Made by a program: the position numbers and the translations under genes
The notes under the pieces: generated by a model
Told to the model about the DNA's origin: nothing
The model's input: only the letters and a program-made list of their open reading frames with translations
Database searches by the model: none
NCBI GenBank assembly: GCA_020060235.1
Contig: JAGVAO010000264.1
Location: 1 to 36,852, forward strand
Source of the DNA: Anaerolineales bacterium
GTDB lineage: Bacteria; Chloroflexota; Anaerolineae; Anaerolineales; Villigracilaceae
DNA: 36,852 nucleotides
Direction of reading: 5' to 3'
Part shown: one piece after another, positions 1 to 8,105 of the stretch
Position numbering within the stretch: the stretch's first letter is position 1
Layout: the number at the start of each line of letters is the position of its first letter

Positions 1-61
1 GAATTAATGCAACTCATATAAGTTTGCGAAATTTTTCGTAAGAAAATGAAAATTCAGAATC

Positions 62-95
62 AAAAACGGGAGGCTATTTCGCACCTCCCGTTTTT
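62..95 (-). terminator. Rho-independent terminator, bidirectional
   Basis: A perfect 12-bp inverted repeat (62-73 with 84-95, arm AAAAACGGGAGG) encloses a 10-base loop. The arms end in A and T runs, so it can work on both strands. It lies just past the stop codon of the solute-binding protein gene and closes the long minus-strand block. Bases 1-61 to its left are AT-rich and show no gene. Confidence 0.85.
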
Positions 96-112
96 AGCAT
101 CGAAAGATGGGA

Positions 113-1327
113 TTAGCCGCTAAAGGCCAGGTTGAGCCGTCGGGCAAGAGGCTCAAGGGTGTCGCGCACAATTTGCACCGGCTCTTTATCAGGGTTTCGG
201 CGAGCCTCGTCCAAGATTCCGCCGAGTGCCATGGCCAGTTGATGCTCGACCCTGCGCCAGAGGGGAACGCTCATGTAAGACATTCCATCGTGAGCGGCAA
301 GCATCACCGCCTCACGCAGGGGGTGGCCCGGCTGGTAGATTTCTTCCAACGCGTCAAGGCGGGCAGGCATACTCTTGACGACATTTGCCCAGAGTAACTG
401 GTTTTCTTTATTGTTCAAAAACTGCACCAGGGCCACCGCCGCCTTCTCGTGCTCAGGTTCGCCACGGGTGTGATTCCAGATGACAAAACTGCCACCGCCG
501 CACCAGGGGACTTCGGTCAGGGTGGCTACACCCATTTCATCAAGTGCAAAGGGAAGATTTTCCCGTGCAAAAAACGAATCGGCATTGCGGATATCGGTCA
601 ATATCGCGGCAGCCTTACCCTGCGCAAAAAGTTCCAGGCCGGCAATCGTATCGATTTCTGCGTGTTTCGGTTGTACAGCGAGATGGGTTTCCAGCCAGGC
701 TGTCACACCACGAATGGCTGCGTCGCTATCGAAGACCAGTTTTGTTCCGCTGTCGTCGATAAACTGGCCGCCCGACCCCCAGACCCAGGATGCGGCCATG
801 TGCAGATAATCGTTGTATGGCGCAACAATCGGCGGATTCAGCCAGGGGATTTCGAGATTCGACTGCGATAATTTCCTAATCGTCGCGGCAAGGGCGTCAA
901 TCGAGCCAAAGGCCGAGGCTTCATCGATGCCCGCCTGCCTGAACATATCGCGCCGGTAGCAAATCACATAAATGTAACCCGTCCAGGGAATGGCATAACA
1001 TTTGTCGCTACCAACCAGACTGGTGCTCAACCAGGTTGGGCGCATAAATGCGGACGCCCCTCCCAAATGCTCCAACTCGGAAGCCAGGAAGGGGCGCAGG
1101 GCGTTCATCATAATCAGGCTGCTTGTCCACGAACCGCCGATGTGCGAGATATCCGGCCCCCTGCCGTGCGAAGCGATGGTCAGCAAATCCGTCCAGGCGT
1201 TTGCCCAGGTCATCGGAGAAATACGGACACGCACATGATTGGCCTCGCCAAACTCGTTTACCAGGCGGGTTAAGACTTGCAAATCCAGGTCAGAGTCGGG
1301 TATGGTGGAGAGTTCAAGTTCAATCAT
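113..1327 (-). CDS. Solute-binding protein-like, no signal peptide
   Basis: A 404-residue protein resembling the extracellular solute-binding proteins of sugar ABC transporters (family 1/8 fold). The fold is suggested by the opening layout (ELSTIPDSD, then a PDISHIGGSW block), the central GYIYVICYRRDMFRQAGI segment and the late FVIWNHT and VALVQFLNN segments. Known members are secreted or lipid-anchored, but this one starts straight into the mature domain with no hydrophobic leader or lipobox. It therefore probably stays in the cytoplasm, or its export signal is missing. I chose the ATG at 1327 because AGAGGA lies about 7 bases upstream; a TTG at 1348 is the longer alternative. No permease or ATPase for sugar uptake is nearby. 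It may act as a sensor rather than a transporter part, but the ligand is unknown. Confidence 0.65.
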   Translation of the reverse strand: MIELELSTIPDSDLDLQVLTRLVNEFGEANHVRVRISPMTWANAWTDLLTIASHGRGPDISHIGGSWTSSLIMMNALRPFLASELEHLGGASAFMRPTWLSTSLVGSDKCYAIPWTGYIYVICYRRDMFRQAGIDEASAFGSIDALAATIRKLSQSNLEIPWLNPPIVAPYNDYLHMAASWVWGSGGQFIDDSGTKLVFDSDAAIRGVTAWLETHLAVQPKHAEIDTIAGLELFAQGKAAAILTDIRNADSFFARENLPFALDEMGVATLTEVPWCGGGSFVIWNHTRGEPEHEKAAVALVQFLNNKENQLLWANVVKSMPARLDALEEIYQPGHPLREAVMLAAHDGMSYMSVPLWRRVEHQLAMALGGILDEARRNPDKEPVQIVRDTLEPLARRLNLAFSG

Positions 1328-1360
1328 CGCGATGTCCTCTTTGGGCAACCAATAATCACC

Positions 1361-1389
1361 ATTATATGATTCTTCAGCGCTTAAAGCAA
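1361..1389 (-). promoter_or_regulatory. Promoter of the solute-binding protein gene
   Basis: On the minus strand, TTGCTT (1384-1389), a 17-base spacer and a perfect TATAAT (1361-1366) lie across the 3' end of ruvB. This gives a leader of about 25 bases before the ATG at 1327. The gene can therefore be read separately from ruvB despite the short gap. Confidence 0.55.
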
Positions 1390-2409
1390 GCGCGGCTGGG
1401 GCGCGTCGTCTGGATAAGACAGGCCAAGATGCTCATACGCCAGTCGGGTGGCAACCCGTCCCTGCGGGGTGCGGTCGAGGAAACCGAGTTGCAACAGATA
1501 CGGTTCGACCACGTCCATGATGGTTTCAGGCTCCTCGCCGATACTTGCCCCGATGGTGTTCAACCCAACCGGGCCGCCGCTGTATTTTTCGATGATGGTT
1601 TTCAGCACCCGGCGGTCAACGTCATCAAGGCCGAGCGGGTCGACCTGCAACAGGTCGAGGGCGCCGCAGGCTGCCTCCTGGGTGATGACGCCATCGCCGC
1701 GCACCTGGGCAAAATCGCGCACCCGGCGCAGCAGACGCAGGGCGATGCGGGGCGTGCCGCGCGCCCGGCGGGCAATTTCGGCAACCCCGGTTTCGTCGGC
1801 CTGGACACCTAAAATCCCCGTAGCGCGGCGGACAATGGTCTGCATGGCGGGCTGGTCGTAGTAATCGAGACGATAGACAGCCCCAAAACGCGCCCGCAGC
1901 GGTGCGGTCATCAACGCCAGGCGGGTGGTCGCGCCAATCACCGAAAAGCGCGGCAGTTTCAGACGTATCGAGCGCGCCGACGGCCCCTTGCCAATGACAA
2001 TATCGAGGGCAAAATCTTCCATGGCCGGGTAAAGCACTTCCTCGACCGCCCGCCCCAGGCGATGGATTTCATCGATGAACAGGATGTCGCCCGCCCGCAG
2101 GTTGGTCAGGATGGCCGCCAAATCGCCAGCCCGCTCGATGGCCGGGCCGGAGGTGACTTTGATGTTCACGTCCATTTCGTTGGCTAAAACATGCGAGAGG
2201 GTGGTTTTTCCCAGCCCCGGCGGGCCATAGAACAAGACGTGGTCGAGGCCCTCGCCACGCTGCCTGGCCGCCGCAATCAGGATGGCCAGGTTTTCCTTAA
2301 CCTGGTCCTGCCCGATTAAATCAGACAGTTTTTGCGGACGCAGGGTCTGGTCGAGGCGGTCGTCGGGTTTTGGCTCTGGGTCGAGCAGGCGGTTGTCTGA
2401 ATCGGTCAT
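1381..2409 (-). CDS. ruvB: Holliday junction branch migration helicase RuvB
   Basis: A 342-residue AAA+ motor that works with RuvA to drive branch migration of Holliday junctions in recombination and replication repair. The Walker A motif GPPGLGKT is at residues 62-69, Walker B with DEIH at 113-116 and sensor 1 GATTR at about 159-163. A C-terminal winged-helix domain ([26 protein letters not shown]) follows. Length matches the family. ruvA and ruvC are not adjacent. The gene follows the export operon by only 32 bases. It has a TATAAT exactly 6 bases before its ATG and no Shine-Dalgarno sequence, which suggests its own leaderless transcript. Confidence 0.97.
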   Translation of the reverse strand: MTDSDNRLLDPEPKPDDRLDQTLRPQKLSDLIGQDQVKENLAILIAAARQRGEGLDHVLFYGPPGLGKTTLSHVLANEMDVNIKVTSGPAIERAGDLAAILTNLRAGDILFIDEIHRLGRAVEEVLYPAMEDFALDIVIGKGPSARSIRLKLPRFSVIGATTRLALMTAPLRARFGAVYRLDYYDQPAMQTIVRRATGILGVQADETGVAEIARRARGTPRIALRLLRRVRDFAQVRGDGVITQEAACGALDLLQVDPLGLDDVDRRVLKTIIEKYSGGPVGLNTIGASIGEEPETIMDVVEPYLLQLGFLDRTPQGRVATRLAYEHLGLSYPDDAPQPRLL

Positions 2410-2415
2410 GAGATG

Positions 2416-2421
2416 ATTATA
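2416..2421 (-). promoter_or_regulatory. -10 box just before ruvB (leaderless start)
   Basis: TATAAT on the minus strand ends 6 bases before the ruvB ATG at 2409, which places the transcription start at or next to the start codon. No good -35 box is seen (the best match is poor), and no ribosome binding site precedes the ATG. Confidence 0.4.
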
Positions 2422-2441
2422 AGCGCACTTTCCCTCACGCG

Positions 2442-3356
2442 CTACTTCGCCAGGTTCAGGAAGACGTCCTCGAGGCCGGGCTCGCCCTTTTCGAGGGTTT
2501 GGACATGCGCCCCAGCCGCCTCGACCGCTTCGCGGATTCGGCCTGCATCCAGCCCCGGCGCGGAAACAACCCGCAGCCGGTCACCTGCCAATGCGGCGCG
2601 CTCCACGCCTTCGGTCGATTCGAGCGCGGAGAGCGCGTCCAGCAGCGGCGCAGCAGCCAGTTCCCAGACATCTCCGCGCACAAAATGTTCTTTCAGGGCC
2701 AGCGGGGTGTCCATCGCCAGCAATTTGCCATCGCGCATCATGCCGACGCGGTGACAGTATTCGGCCTCGTCCATGTAATGGGTGGTGACGAGGATGGTCA
2801 CACCCCCGGCGGCCAGGTCGTAAATCAAATCCCAAAAGGCGCGGCGGGCATTGGGGTCTACGCCGCTGGTGGGTTCGTCGAGAAAGAGCAGTTTTGGCTG
2901 GTGGACAATCGCTATCGCCAGCGCCAGCCGCTGACGCCAGCCCGCCGAAAGTTCGCGGGTGAGCGAGTTGCGGGTGTCGCCCAGGCCGACGCTTTCCAGC
3001 GTTTCGACCAGGCGCGCCGTGTTTTTGATGCCGTACACGCCACCGTAAAATTCCAGGTTTTCCCAAACCGTCAGGTCGTCGTAAATGGCAAACTTTTGCG
3101 ACATATACCCCGCCCCGGCCCGCACCTGGCTCGACTGGGTAAACGCATCGTAACCCAGCACGGTGGCCCGGCCCTCGGTCGGTTTGAGCAGGCCAAGCAA
3201 CATGCGGATGGTGGTCGTTTTGCCGCAGCCGTTCGGGCCGAGGTAGCCGACAATTTCACCAGGCTGCACGTCAAACGAAACATGGTCAACTGCGGTAAAC
3301 CCGCCAAATTTGCGGGTCAGGTTTTGGGCGGAGATTACCGGGGCGGATGCGGTCAC
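2442..3356 (-). CDS. ABC exporter ATP-binding protein (YbhF C-half type)
   Basis: A 304-residue ATPase of an ABC-2 type exporter. It has Walker [12 protein letters not shown]-loop YMSQKF, Walker [13 protein letters not shown] and an intact switch histidine in [11 protein letters not shown]. The signature is LSAGWRQR instead of LSGGQ. That variant is usual in the second ATPase half of YbhF-like tandem proteins (recalled family pattern). The start is a GTG at 3356 with AAGGA about 9 bases upstream; a longer reading from 3458 would overlap the lipoprotein gene. It ends the TetR operon and very likely pairs with the ATPase at 4073-5038 and the permease at 6910-8037. The C-terminal 80 residues form the usual extension ending in [10 protein letters not shown]. 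The substrate is unknown. Confidence 0.88.
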   Translation of the reverse strand: MTASAPVISAQNLTRKFGGFTAVDHVSFDVQPGEIVGYLGPNGCGKTTTIRMLLGLLKPTEGRATVLGYDAFTQSSQVRAGAGYMSQKFAIYDDLTVWENLEFYGGVYGIKNTARLVETLESVGLGDTRNSLTRELSAGWRQRLALAIAIVHQPKLLFLDEPTSGVDPNARRAFWDLIYDLAAGGVTILVTTHYMDEAEYCHRVGMMRDGKLLAMDTPLALKEHFVRGDVWELAAAPLLDALSALESTEGVERAALAGDRLRVVSAPGLDAGRIREAVEAAGAHVQTLEKGEPGLEDVFLNLAK

Positions 3357-3379
3357 AATGGAAAATCCTTTCAGGGCGG

Positions 3380-3988
3380 CTATCGCTGGCGCTGGTAGGT
3401 TTCGGTAATGGAAATGCCGTTGGCATCGTAGCGGATGCTCAGGACGTCGCCGCCGCATTCATAAGCGCCGACTCCGGGCGGCTCAAGGCGAATTTCAGGC
3501 GCGGCCCCGGCAGGCCCTTCCGCCATCACGCCATCGAGGTTAAAGCGAAAACCAAAAATCTCTGATTCGCTCACCAGTTCGGAAAAATAAAGCATCCCGC
3601 CTTCGGCCCGAAAACGTCCCGTAGCCAGGAAAACGCCCTCCACCTCGGCATAGCCGCCAGAAGGGGGCGAAAACCGCACCGTCAGCATATCAGAGCCGTA
3701 GGCAAAATCGCTGCCGACAAACGAGATGTAAATTTGACCGTTCACGACGCTGAAATCCTGGCTGGTCAGGGTGCTTAGTTTTTCGCTTGCATCTTCGGTC
3801 GATAAAACCCAATAACCTTGCAGACAGGAGGTATCTTCAGCCGTCGGCTCAGGGGTAATGGTCGGTTCAGGGGTCGCAGATTCAGGCGTTGCAGGTTCGT
3901 CGGCAAGCGGCGGCGCGCCGCCGGGCAGCGAACAGGCCAGTAAAGCAAGCAACAACATCGTCAGGGACAAAGCAAATTTTGTTTTCAT
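3380..3988 (-). CDS. Putative lipoprotein inside the export operon
   Basis: A 202-residue protein with a clear lipoprotein signal peptide: MKTK, a hydrophobic stretch and lipobox LLAC with Cys at residue 19. A Thr/Pro/Glu-rich linker (about residues 30-52) follows, then a compact domain starting at CLQGYWVLSTED. The later part, about 100 residues of short strands with two further cysteines, suggests a beta-rich domain. I do not recognise the family. It is anchored outside the membrane by prediction. It sits between the two ATPase genes, 23 bases before the second, so it is probably co-expressed with the exporter. It might help capture or release the substrate, but that is a guess from position only. 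Confidence 0.75.
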   Translation of the reverse strand: MKTKFALSLTMLLLALLACSLPGGAPPLADEPATPESATPEPTITPEPTAEDTSCLQGYWVLSTEDASEKLSTLTSQDFSVVNGQIYISFVGSDFAYGSDMLTVRFSPPSGGYAEVEGVFLATGRFRAEGGMLYFSELVSESEIFGFRFNLDGVMAEGPAGAAPEIRLEPPGVGAYECGGDVLSIRYDANGISITETYQRQR

Positions 3989-4072
3989 TTTTCACCTATC
4001 CAATAAAGTTAAACAGCCCCGGCAGGCTTTGCCAATACTTTACCATTTTTGTCCGATAAAGAGCGTTGCAAA

Positions 4073-5038
4073 TTAGCGACCTTCCGCGCTCAACATGATG
4101 AAGACATCCTCCAGCGTTGGCGGCAGGGGACGCAGGGACACGAGCGTTCCACCCGCAGCCTGGATGCGCTCCGGCAGGCTTTGCCCCACCGCCCCGGCCT
4201 GGCCTTGCATTACGCGCAAATGCAGGCGGTCGCCAAAAGCCTGGACATTTTCCACGCCTTCGACATCCGCCGCGAGATGCCGGATTTCGGTCAACGGGCT
4301 GCCGCGCAGTTCGAGAATTTGCCCGTCGAGCAGCGAGCGCAATTCGCCGGGCGTGCCCTCGGCCACCAGTTGTCCCTGGCGCATAAAACCAACCCGATGA
4401 CAGCGCGCGGCCTCGTCCATGTAGGGAGTGGAGATGAGGACAGATACTCGCGATTCGATATTCGATAATTCGGGATTCGGCAAACGCGGCTGGCTGACGA
4501 GACGAATGATGAGTTGCCAGAAATCTTGCCGGGTTACGGGGTCTACGCCGGTCGTGGGTTCGTCGAGCAGCAAAACCTTCGGACGGGTGACCAGCGCCGA
4601 GGCCAGTCCCAACTTTTGCTTCATGCCGCCTGAGAGTTGCCCGGCGAAACGGTCTTTGAAATCCGCCAGCCCGACGAACTCCAAAATCTCCATCGAGCGC
4701 GGATACCACTCATCGGGCTTCAGTCCACGCACCTCGGCAAAAAAGCGGATATTTTCGAGCACGGTCAGATCTTCGTAAAGCGAAAATCGCTGTGAAAGGT
4801 AGCCTATCTGCTCGCGGGCTTTTTCGGTCTGGCGCGCCACATCGAAGCCGCAAACCCTGGTTTCTCCAGAATCGGCTTTTAGCGCGCCACACAAAAGCCG
4901 CATGGTGGTCGTCTTGCCAGCCCCGTCCGCGCCGACCAGGCCATAAATTTCGCCAGGCGGAATGGTCAGGCTCAAATCATCGACTGCCGCCAGGTGGCCG
5001 AACGTTTTTCGTAAATGCAACGCTTCAATCGACATCAT
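4073..5038 (-). CDS. ABC exporter ATP-binding protein (YbhF N-half type)
   Basis: A 321-residue ATPase with Walker A GADGAGKTTT, Q-loop YLSQRF, a good signature LSGGMKQK and Walker B VLLLDEPTTGVD. The switch histidine is replaced: the motif reads ISTPYMDEA, with Pro at about residue 205 (codon CCC at 4424-4426), where active ATPases have His. About 13 extra residues just before it (near 184-197) come from an intergenic-type repeat. ATG 5038 or 5035 is the likely start, with GGA 4-7 bases upstream; a TTG at 5050 is also possible and overlaps the previous stop. The degenerate site pairs with the degenerate signature of the ATPase at 2442-3356, so the two probably form an asymmetric heterodimer. 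Confidence 0.87.
   Translation of the reverse strand: MMSIEALHLRKTFGHLAAVDDLSLTIPPGEIYGLVGADGAGKTTTMRLLCGALKADSGETRVCGFDVARQTEKAREQIGYLSQRFSLYEDLTVLENIRFFAEVRGLKPDEWYPRSMEILEFVGLADFKDRFAGQLSGGMKQKLGLASALVTRPKVLLLDEPTTGVDPVTRQDFWQLIIRLVSQPRLPNPELSNIESRVSVLISTPYMDEAARCHRVGFMRQGQLVAEGTPGELRSLLDGQILELRGSPLTEIRHLAADVEGVENVQAFGDRLHLRVMQGQAGAVGQSLPERIQAAGGTLVSLRPLPPTLEDVFIMLSAEGR
4451..4480. repeat. CGAAT-rich intergenic-type repeat inside an ABC gene
   Basis: On the minus strand, units like CGAATCCCGAATTATCGAAT follow each other as imperfect short repeats. They encode part of the extra residues PNPELSNIES, which are absent from the paralogous ATPase in the same operon. The reading frame is kept. 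Confidence 0.6.
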
Positions 5039-5046
5039 GATTCCAA

Positions 5047-5511
5047 TCAATTTGGGTGAACAATCACCAGCGCTTCGTTCTCGGCCAGTTTCTCTAACTG
5101 TTCGCGGCTGGGGTGTTGGGGCAGGCCATGCGCTTTTTGCATAATCAACCCAATCATCAACGGGTGGCGCTGGAGGCGGACTTCAATGAAATCGGCCATC
5201 CGGGCCGGGTCGGTAACAACTTCCGCCTTTCCAAAAACATCTTTCTTTCCTACACGAAGCCTGACATCTGGATTAGCCTGGATATTGCGAACCCAATCCG
5301 CTTTCAGCCCGCGCGCCGCGCCAAGGTAATACGAATCGCCAATTTTCTCGTACTGGAGCGGCGTCACACGCACCTGCCCGCTCTTGCGCCCGGTGGTGGT
5401 CAGGAGTAGGATGATTTTCCCAATCACCGGCCCCAATCCAATCGCATACAGAAAGCGATGGATTTTCTGGACGTTCTTGATTTTGGCCCAATCGAAGGCG
5501 GCAATTCCCAT
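5047..5511 (-). CDS. Deazaflavin (F420)-dependent oxidoreductase, DDN family
   Basis: A 154-residue protein of the F420H2-dependent quinone/nitro reductase family (PF04075 type). Its signature is LLTTTGRKSGQVRVTPL, then YYLGAARG, ADWVRNIQANPDV and a C-terminal helix region. Family members have a split beta-barrel that binds coenzyme F420 and reduce quinones, nitro compounds or other electrophiles. Length fits. ATG 5511 has AAGGA about 8 bases upstream; GTG 5514 is one codon longer. It lies in the export operon between the HlyD adaptor and an ATPase, and its stop is just before the next start. A detoxification role alongside drug export is plausible but inferred. Confidence 0.85.
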   Translation of the reverse strand: MGIAAFDWAKIKNVQKIHRFLYAIGLGPVIGKIILLLTTTGRKSGQVRVTPLQYEKIGDSYYLGAARGLKADWVRNIQANPDVRLRVGKKDVFGKAEVVTDPARMADFIEVRLQRHPLMIGLIMQKAHGLPQHPSREQLEKLAENEALVIVHPN

Positions 5512-5514
5512 CAC

Positions 5515-5553
5515 AAATATCCTTCCACTGTTACACTGCTTACTGGAAACTGA
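5515..5553. repeat. Intergenic CAGT/ACTG-type short repeat
   Basis: The spacer between the adaptor and the oxidoreductase genes consists of short imperfect repeats (ACTGTTACACTGCTTACTGG and similar). It resembles the spacer at 20690-20717. No gene is present. Confidence 0.4.
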
Positions 5554-6891
5554 TTACTTGAACGTCACATCCGCCGGCATACCCGGTTTCAACATGCCCT
5601 GCGGGTCATCCAGGCGCAGTTTGACGGCAAACACGGTGGTCTTGCGGCCCTCAACCGTTTGCACGTTGCGCGGCGTAAACTCGGCCCGGTCGGCAATTTG
5701 GACAACCACCGCTCGAAACACCTGACCGGGGAACGAATCGACCGTCACCTCGACAACCTGTCCGAGCGACACCTCGCCATAGCGGTCTTCGGGAACGTAG
5801 ACCGTCAGGGTCAGGTCAGACAGGTCGGCCAGGGTCAGGGCGACAGCGCCGGGATTAACCACCTCGCCCGGCTGGACGTTGCGGGTCAGAATCGTCCCGT
5901 CCGCAGGGGCAAAGACGGTCAACTTGCGGATTTGGGCATCGAGTACCGTTAAATTGGCTTCGGCCTGGCCGATGGCAGTCCGCGCCTGCGCCAGGGCAGC
6001 TTCAGCCTGTTCGACCGCTTTTTGCGCGGCGAGAACTTTGGGCGAGTTCAAACCGGTTTGCAGGGCGCGGACACGGTCGGCGGCGCGTTCGGCGCGCTCC
6101 TGGGCCACGCGCACATCGGCGCGGGATTCGAGAATGTCCTTTGCGCCGTCGCTGGTCAGGTTGTCGTCGTAGGCTTTCTGGGCGTCCTGCAGGTTGGCTT
6201 TGGCATCGTCGAAGGCGTTCTGGGCAGACTCGCGCAGGGTCGAATCGGTACTGCCGGCATTGGACAGGATTTCCTGCGCCAGCAGGTAGGCGGCGCGGGC
6301 GGCGGCCAGGTCGCGCTCAGACTTCAAGAAGTTGCGGCTGGCCGATTTTTCCTCGTAGAATTTCAGGCGTTCCTGCGCCTTTTGCAGGGCATCCTGCGCG
6401 GAGGCCGATTCGGCCTCGAAGGCGGCCAACTGCTCGGCGCGGGTGAAATACCAGGAGGGCTGGTCAAAGTCGGTCGGTTTGGTCAAGCGCCAGTCGGCGG
6501 CCCGCAGGGCGGCTTCCTCGGCCAGGGCGGCTTGCACGGTCAGGTCGTATTGCGCCTGCGCGGAAGCGAGAGCGGCTTCGGCGGTGAAAACAGCCGCTTT
6601 GGCGGTATCCAGGCTGGCGGCGGCAAGAGTCCGCTGGGCTTCGAGCAGGACAGGGTCGATGCGCAGAAGTACGTCGCCAGCCAGGACAGAATCGCCTTCG
6701 TCCGCCAGAACATCCAGCACCCTCCCCGCCGTTTCAGGGGCTATCGAGACCAGCACCGCTTCGACCGTGCCGGAGGCCGTCAGGGCGGTGTCGTTGGCGG
6801 GGCTGAGTTCTTGCCAGGCGTAATACCCGGCGGCGCTGAGGATGAGGAGAACCACGAGAATAATCACGGGAACAGGGGGTTTATGGGACAT
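5554..6891 (-). CDS. HlyD-family membrane fusion protein (efflux adaptor)
   Basis: A 445-residue periplasmic or extracytoplasmic adaptor. One N-terminal membrane anchor (about residues 7-26, PVIILVVLLILSAAGYYAW) is followed by a lipoyl-like half motif (GTVEAVLVSIAPETAGRV). A long Ala/Gln/Glu-rich coiled-coil hairpin spans about residues 75-305. The second lipoyl half (FAPADGTILTRNVQPGEVV) and a beta-barrel domain (VYVPEDRYGEVSLGQVVEV) follow. It resembles YbhG of the YbhGFSR exporter. GGAG lies 6 bases before the ATG. It is the second structural gene of the TetR operon, 18 bases after the permease. No outer-membrane channel gene is nearby, which fits a single-membrane host. Confidence 0.93.
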   Translation of the reverse strand: MSHKPPVPVIILVVLLILSAAGYYAWQELSPANDTALTASGTVEAVLVSIAPETAGRVLDVLADEGDSVLAGDVLLRIDPVLLEAQRTLAAASLDTAKAAVFTAEAALASAQAQYDLTVQAALAEEAALRAADWRLTKPTDFDQPSWYFTRAEQLAAFEAESASAQDALQKAQERLKFYEEKSASRNFLKSERDLAAARAAYLLAQEILSNAGSTDSTLRESAQNAFDDAKANLQDAQKAYDDNLTSDGAKDILESRADVRVAQERAERAADRVRALQTGLNSPKVLAAQKAVEQAEAALAQARTAIGQAEANLTVLDAQIRKLTVFAPADGTILTRNVQPGEVVNPGAVALTLADLSDLTLTVYVPEDRYGEVSLGQVVEVTVDSFPGQVFRAVVVQIADRAEFTPRNVQTVEGRKTTVFAVKLRLDDPQGMLKPGMPADVTFK

Positions 6892-6909
6892 GGGAACTCC
6901 ATTGAATAT

Positions 6910-8037
6910 TTAATCGAGCCGCTTGCGAAAACGCAGGGCGGCGGCGGTCATGATGGCCAGGCCAAAAAGAGTCAGGGCTATTACATCGGGCAGGATACTT
7001 TCGAGGCCGACGCCCTTGAGCAGCAGGACGCGGATAATGCTCAGGTAATAACGCAGGGGGATGGCGTAGGAAATCCACTGCAAGACATCGGGCATGGCCT
7101 GGAGCGGAAAGAAAAAACCGGAAAGGAAAATGCTCGGCAGCAGGGTCATCCAGACAGTCAGCATGGCTTCCTGCTGGGTGTTGGCGATGGTGGATGCAAA
7201 CAAGCCAATGCCCAGGCCCGAAAGCAGGAAGAGCGCGGAAATGCCAAGGATAAGGGCCAGCGAACTGCGAATGGGAACGCCAAACCACCAATGCCCGGCG
7301 AAAAGCACCACAACGGTATCGAAGAGCGCCAGCAGGGTATAAGGCAGGATTTTGCCTATAACCAACTCGCCAGAGCGGATGGGGGTCACTATCAACTGCT
7401 CGATTGTGCCGCGCTCACGCTCGCGCACGACAGCGGTTGCGGTCAGGATGGCGGTAATGGCAAATAAAATCATGCCGATGACGCCGGGAATCATGAAATG
7501 GGCGCTGACCAGGTCGGGGTTGTACCAGACGGTCGTCAAGACCTGCACCGGCGGCTGAAGTTTGAGTCCCTGGCCCGAACGGGCAATGCGCGAGGCTAAA
7601 ATGCCGGTGGCGTGATTCTGGCCGATAAGTTGGGCGGCCGAAAGGGCAGTCGAGGCCACCGAGGGGTCTGACCCGTCGAGAATGAAAGCCACCTGGGCAT
7701 CGCCATCCGCCAGCCGGTTGGCGTAGTCGGGTGGGATGATGAGGGCGGCGGCAGCCTGTCCGCGCTCAATGAGCGACTGGAGTTCGGCTTCAGACCCGGT
7801 GACATAAGCAATTTGGAAGTAATCGGCGGCGCGGTAGGAATCGAGCAGGGCGCGCGATTGGGGACTGTTGCTCTGGTCGAAGACCGCCAGCGGCACATTG
7901 CGGACATCGTTGGTGGCGGCATACCCCAGCAGGAACAACTGCATCACCGGGATGACCAGGATGAGCGCCAGGGTACGCTTGTCGCGGAAGATTTGGATAA
8001 ATTCCTTGCGGATGATGGAGGACAGGCGAGAGTTCAT
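6910..8037 (-). CDS. ABC-2 type exporter permease (YbhS/YbhR type)
   Basis: A 375-residue membrane protein of the ABC-2 family. The first membrane helix is at about residues 21-41 (RDKRTLALILVIPVMQLFLLG), and a large extracytoplasmic domain spans roughly 45-170. A cluster of five further helices occupies the C-terminal half and includes the conserved VVRERERGTIEQLIVTP block. This layout is that of the drug and Na+ exporting YbhS/YbhR and YhhJ proteins. Those systems normally have two permeases, but only one gene is present here. It may therefore act as a homodimer, or a second permease may lie elsewhere. It is the first structural gene after tetR, 47 bases away. Confidence 0.93.
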   Translation of the reverse strand: MNSRLSSIIRKEFIQIFRDKRTLALILVIPVMQLFLLGYAATNDVRNVPLAVFDQSNSPQSRALLDSYRAADYFQIAYVTGSEAELQSLIERGQAAAALIIPPDYANRLADGDAQVAFILDGSDPSVASTALSAAQLIGQNHATGILASRIARSGQGLKLQPPVQVLTTVWYNPDLVSAHFMIPGVIGMILFAITAILTATAVVRERERGTIEQLIVTPIRSGELVIGKILPYTLLALFDTVVVLFAGHWWFGVPIRSSLALILGISALFLLSGLGIGLFASTIANTQQEAMLTVWMTLLPSIFLSGFFFPLQAMPDVLQWISYAIPLRYYLSIIRVLLLKGVGLESILPDVIALTLFGLAIMTAAALRFRKRLD

Positions 8038-8105
8038 ATTCGTTACTCGTTATTCGTTATTTGGTGTTCGGCAGTTGAAATTCATTATTCTGCATTCTGG
8101 CTTCT
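8038..8105. repeat. Intergenic short repeats running into the tetR 3' end
   Basis: Units like ATTCGTTACTCGTTATTCGT (8039-8058) are followed by TTCATTATTCTGCATTCTGG (8081-8100), the same type of low-complexity sequence as at 19887-19958. The last codons of tetR (SQNAE) lie inside it, so the repeat forms the C-terminus of the regulator. Confidence 0.45.

Noticed and set aside
4018-4184. 15-bp direct repeat CCGGCAGGCTTTGCC (4018 and 4170 regions)
   Set aside because: Two copies only, one in a spacer and one in a gene, with no flanking structure. Probably chance or local similarity.
6022-7467. 481-codon plus-strand reading frame
   Set aside because: It is antisense to the HlyD adaptor and permease genes, is Gly/Gln-rich without any family motif and has no ribosome binding site. 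It is a shadow of GC-rich coding DNA.
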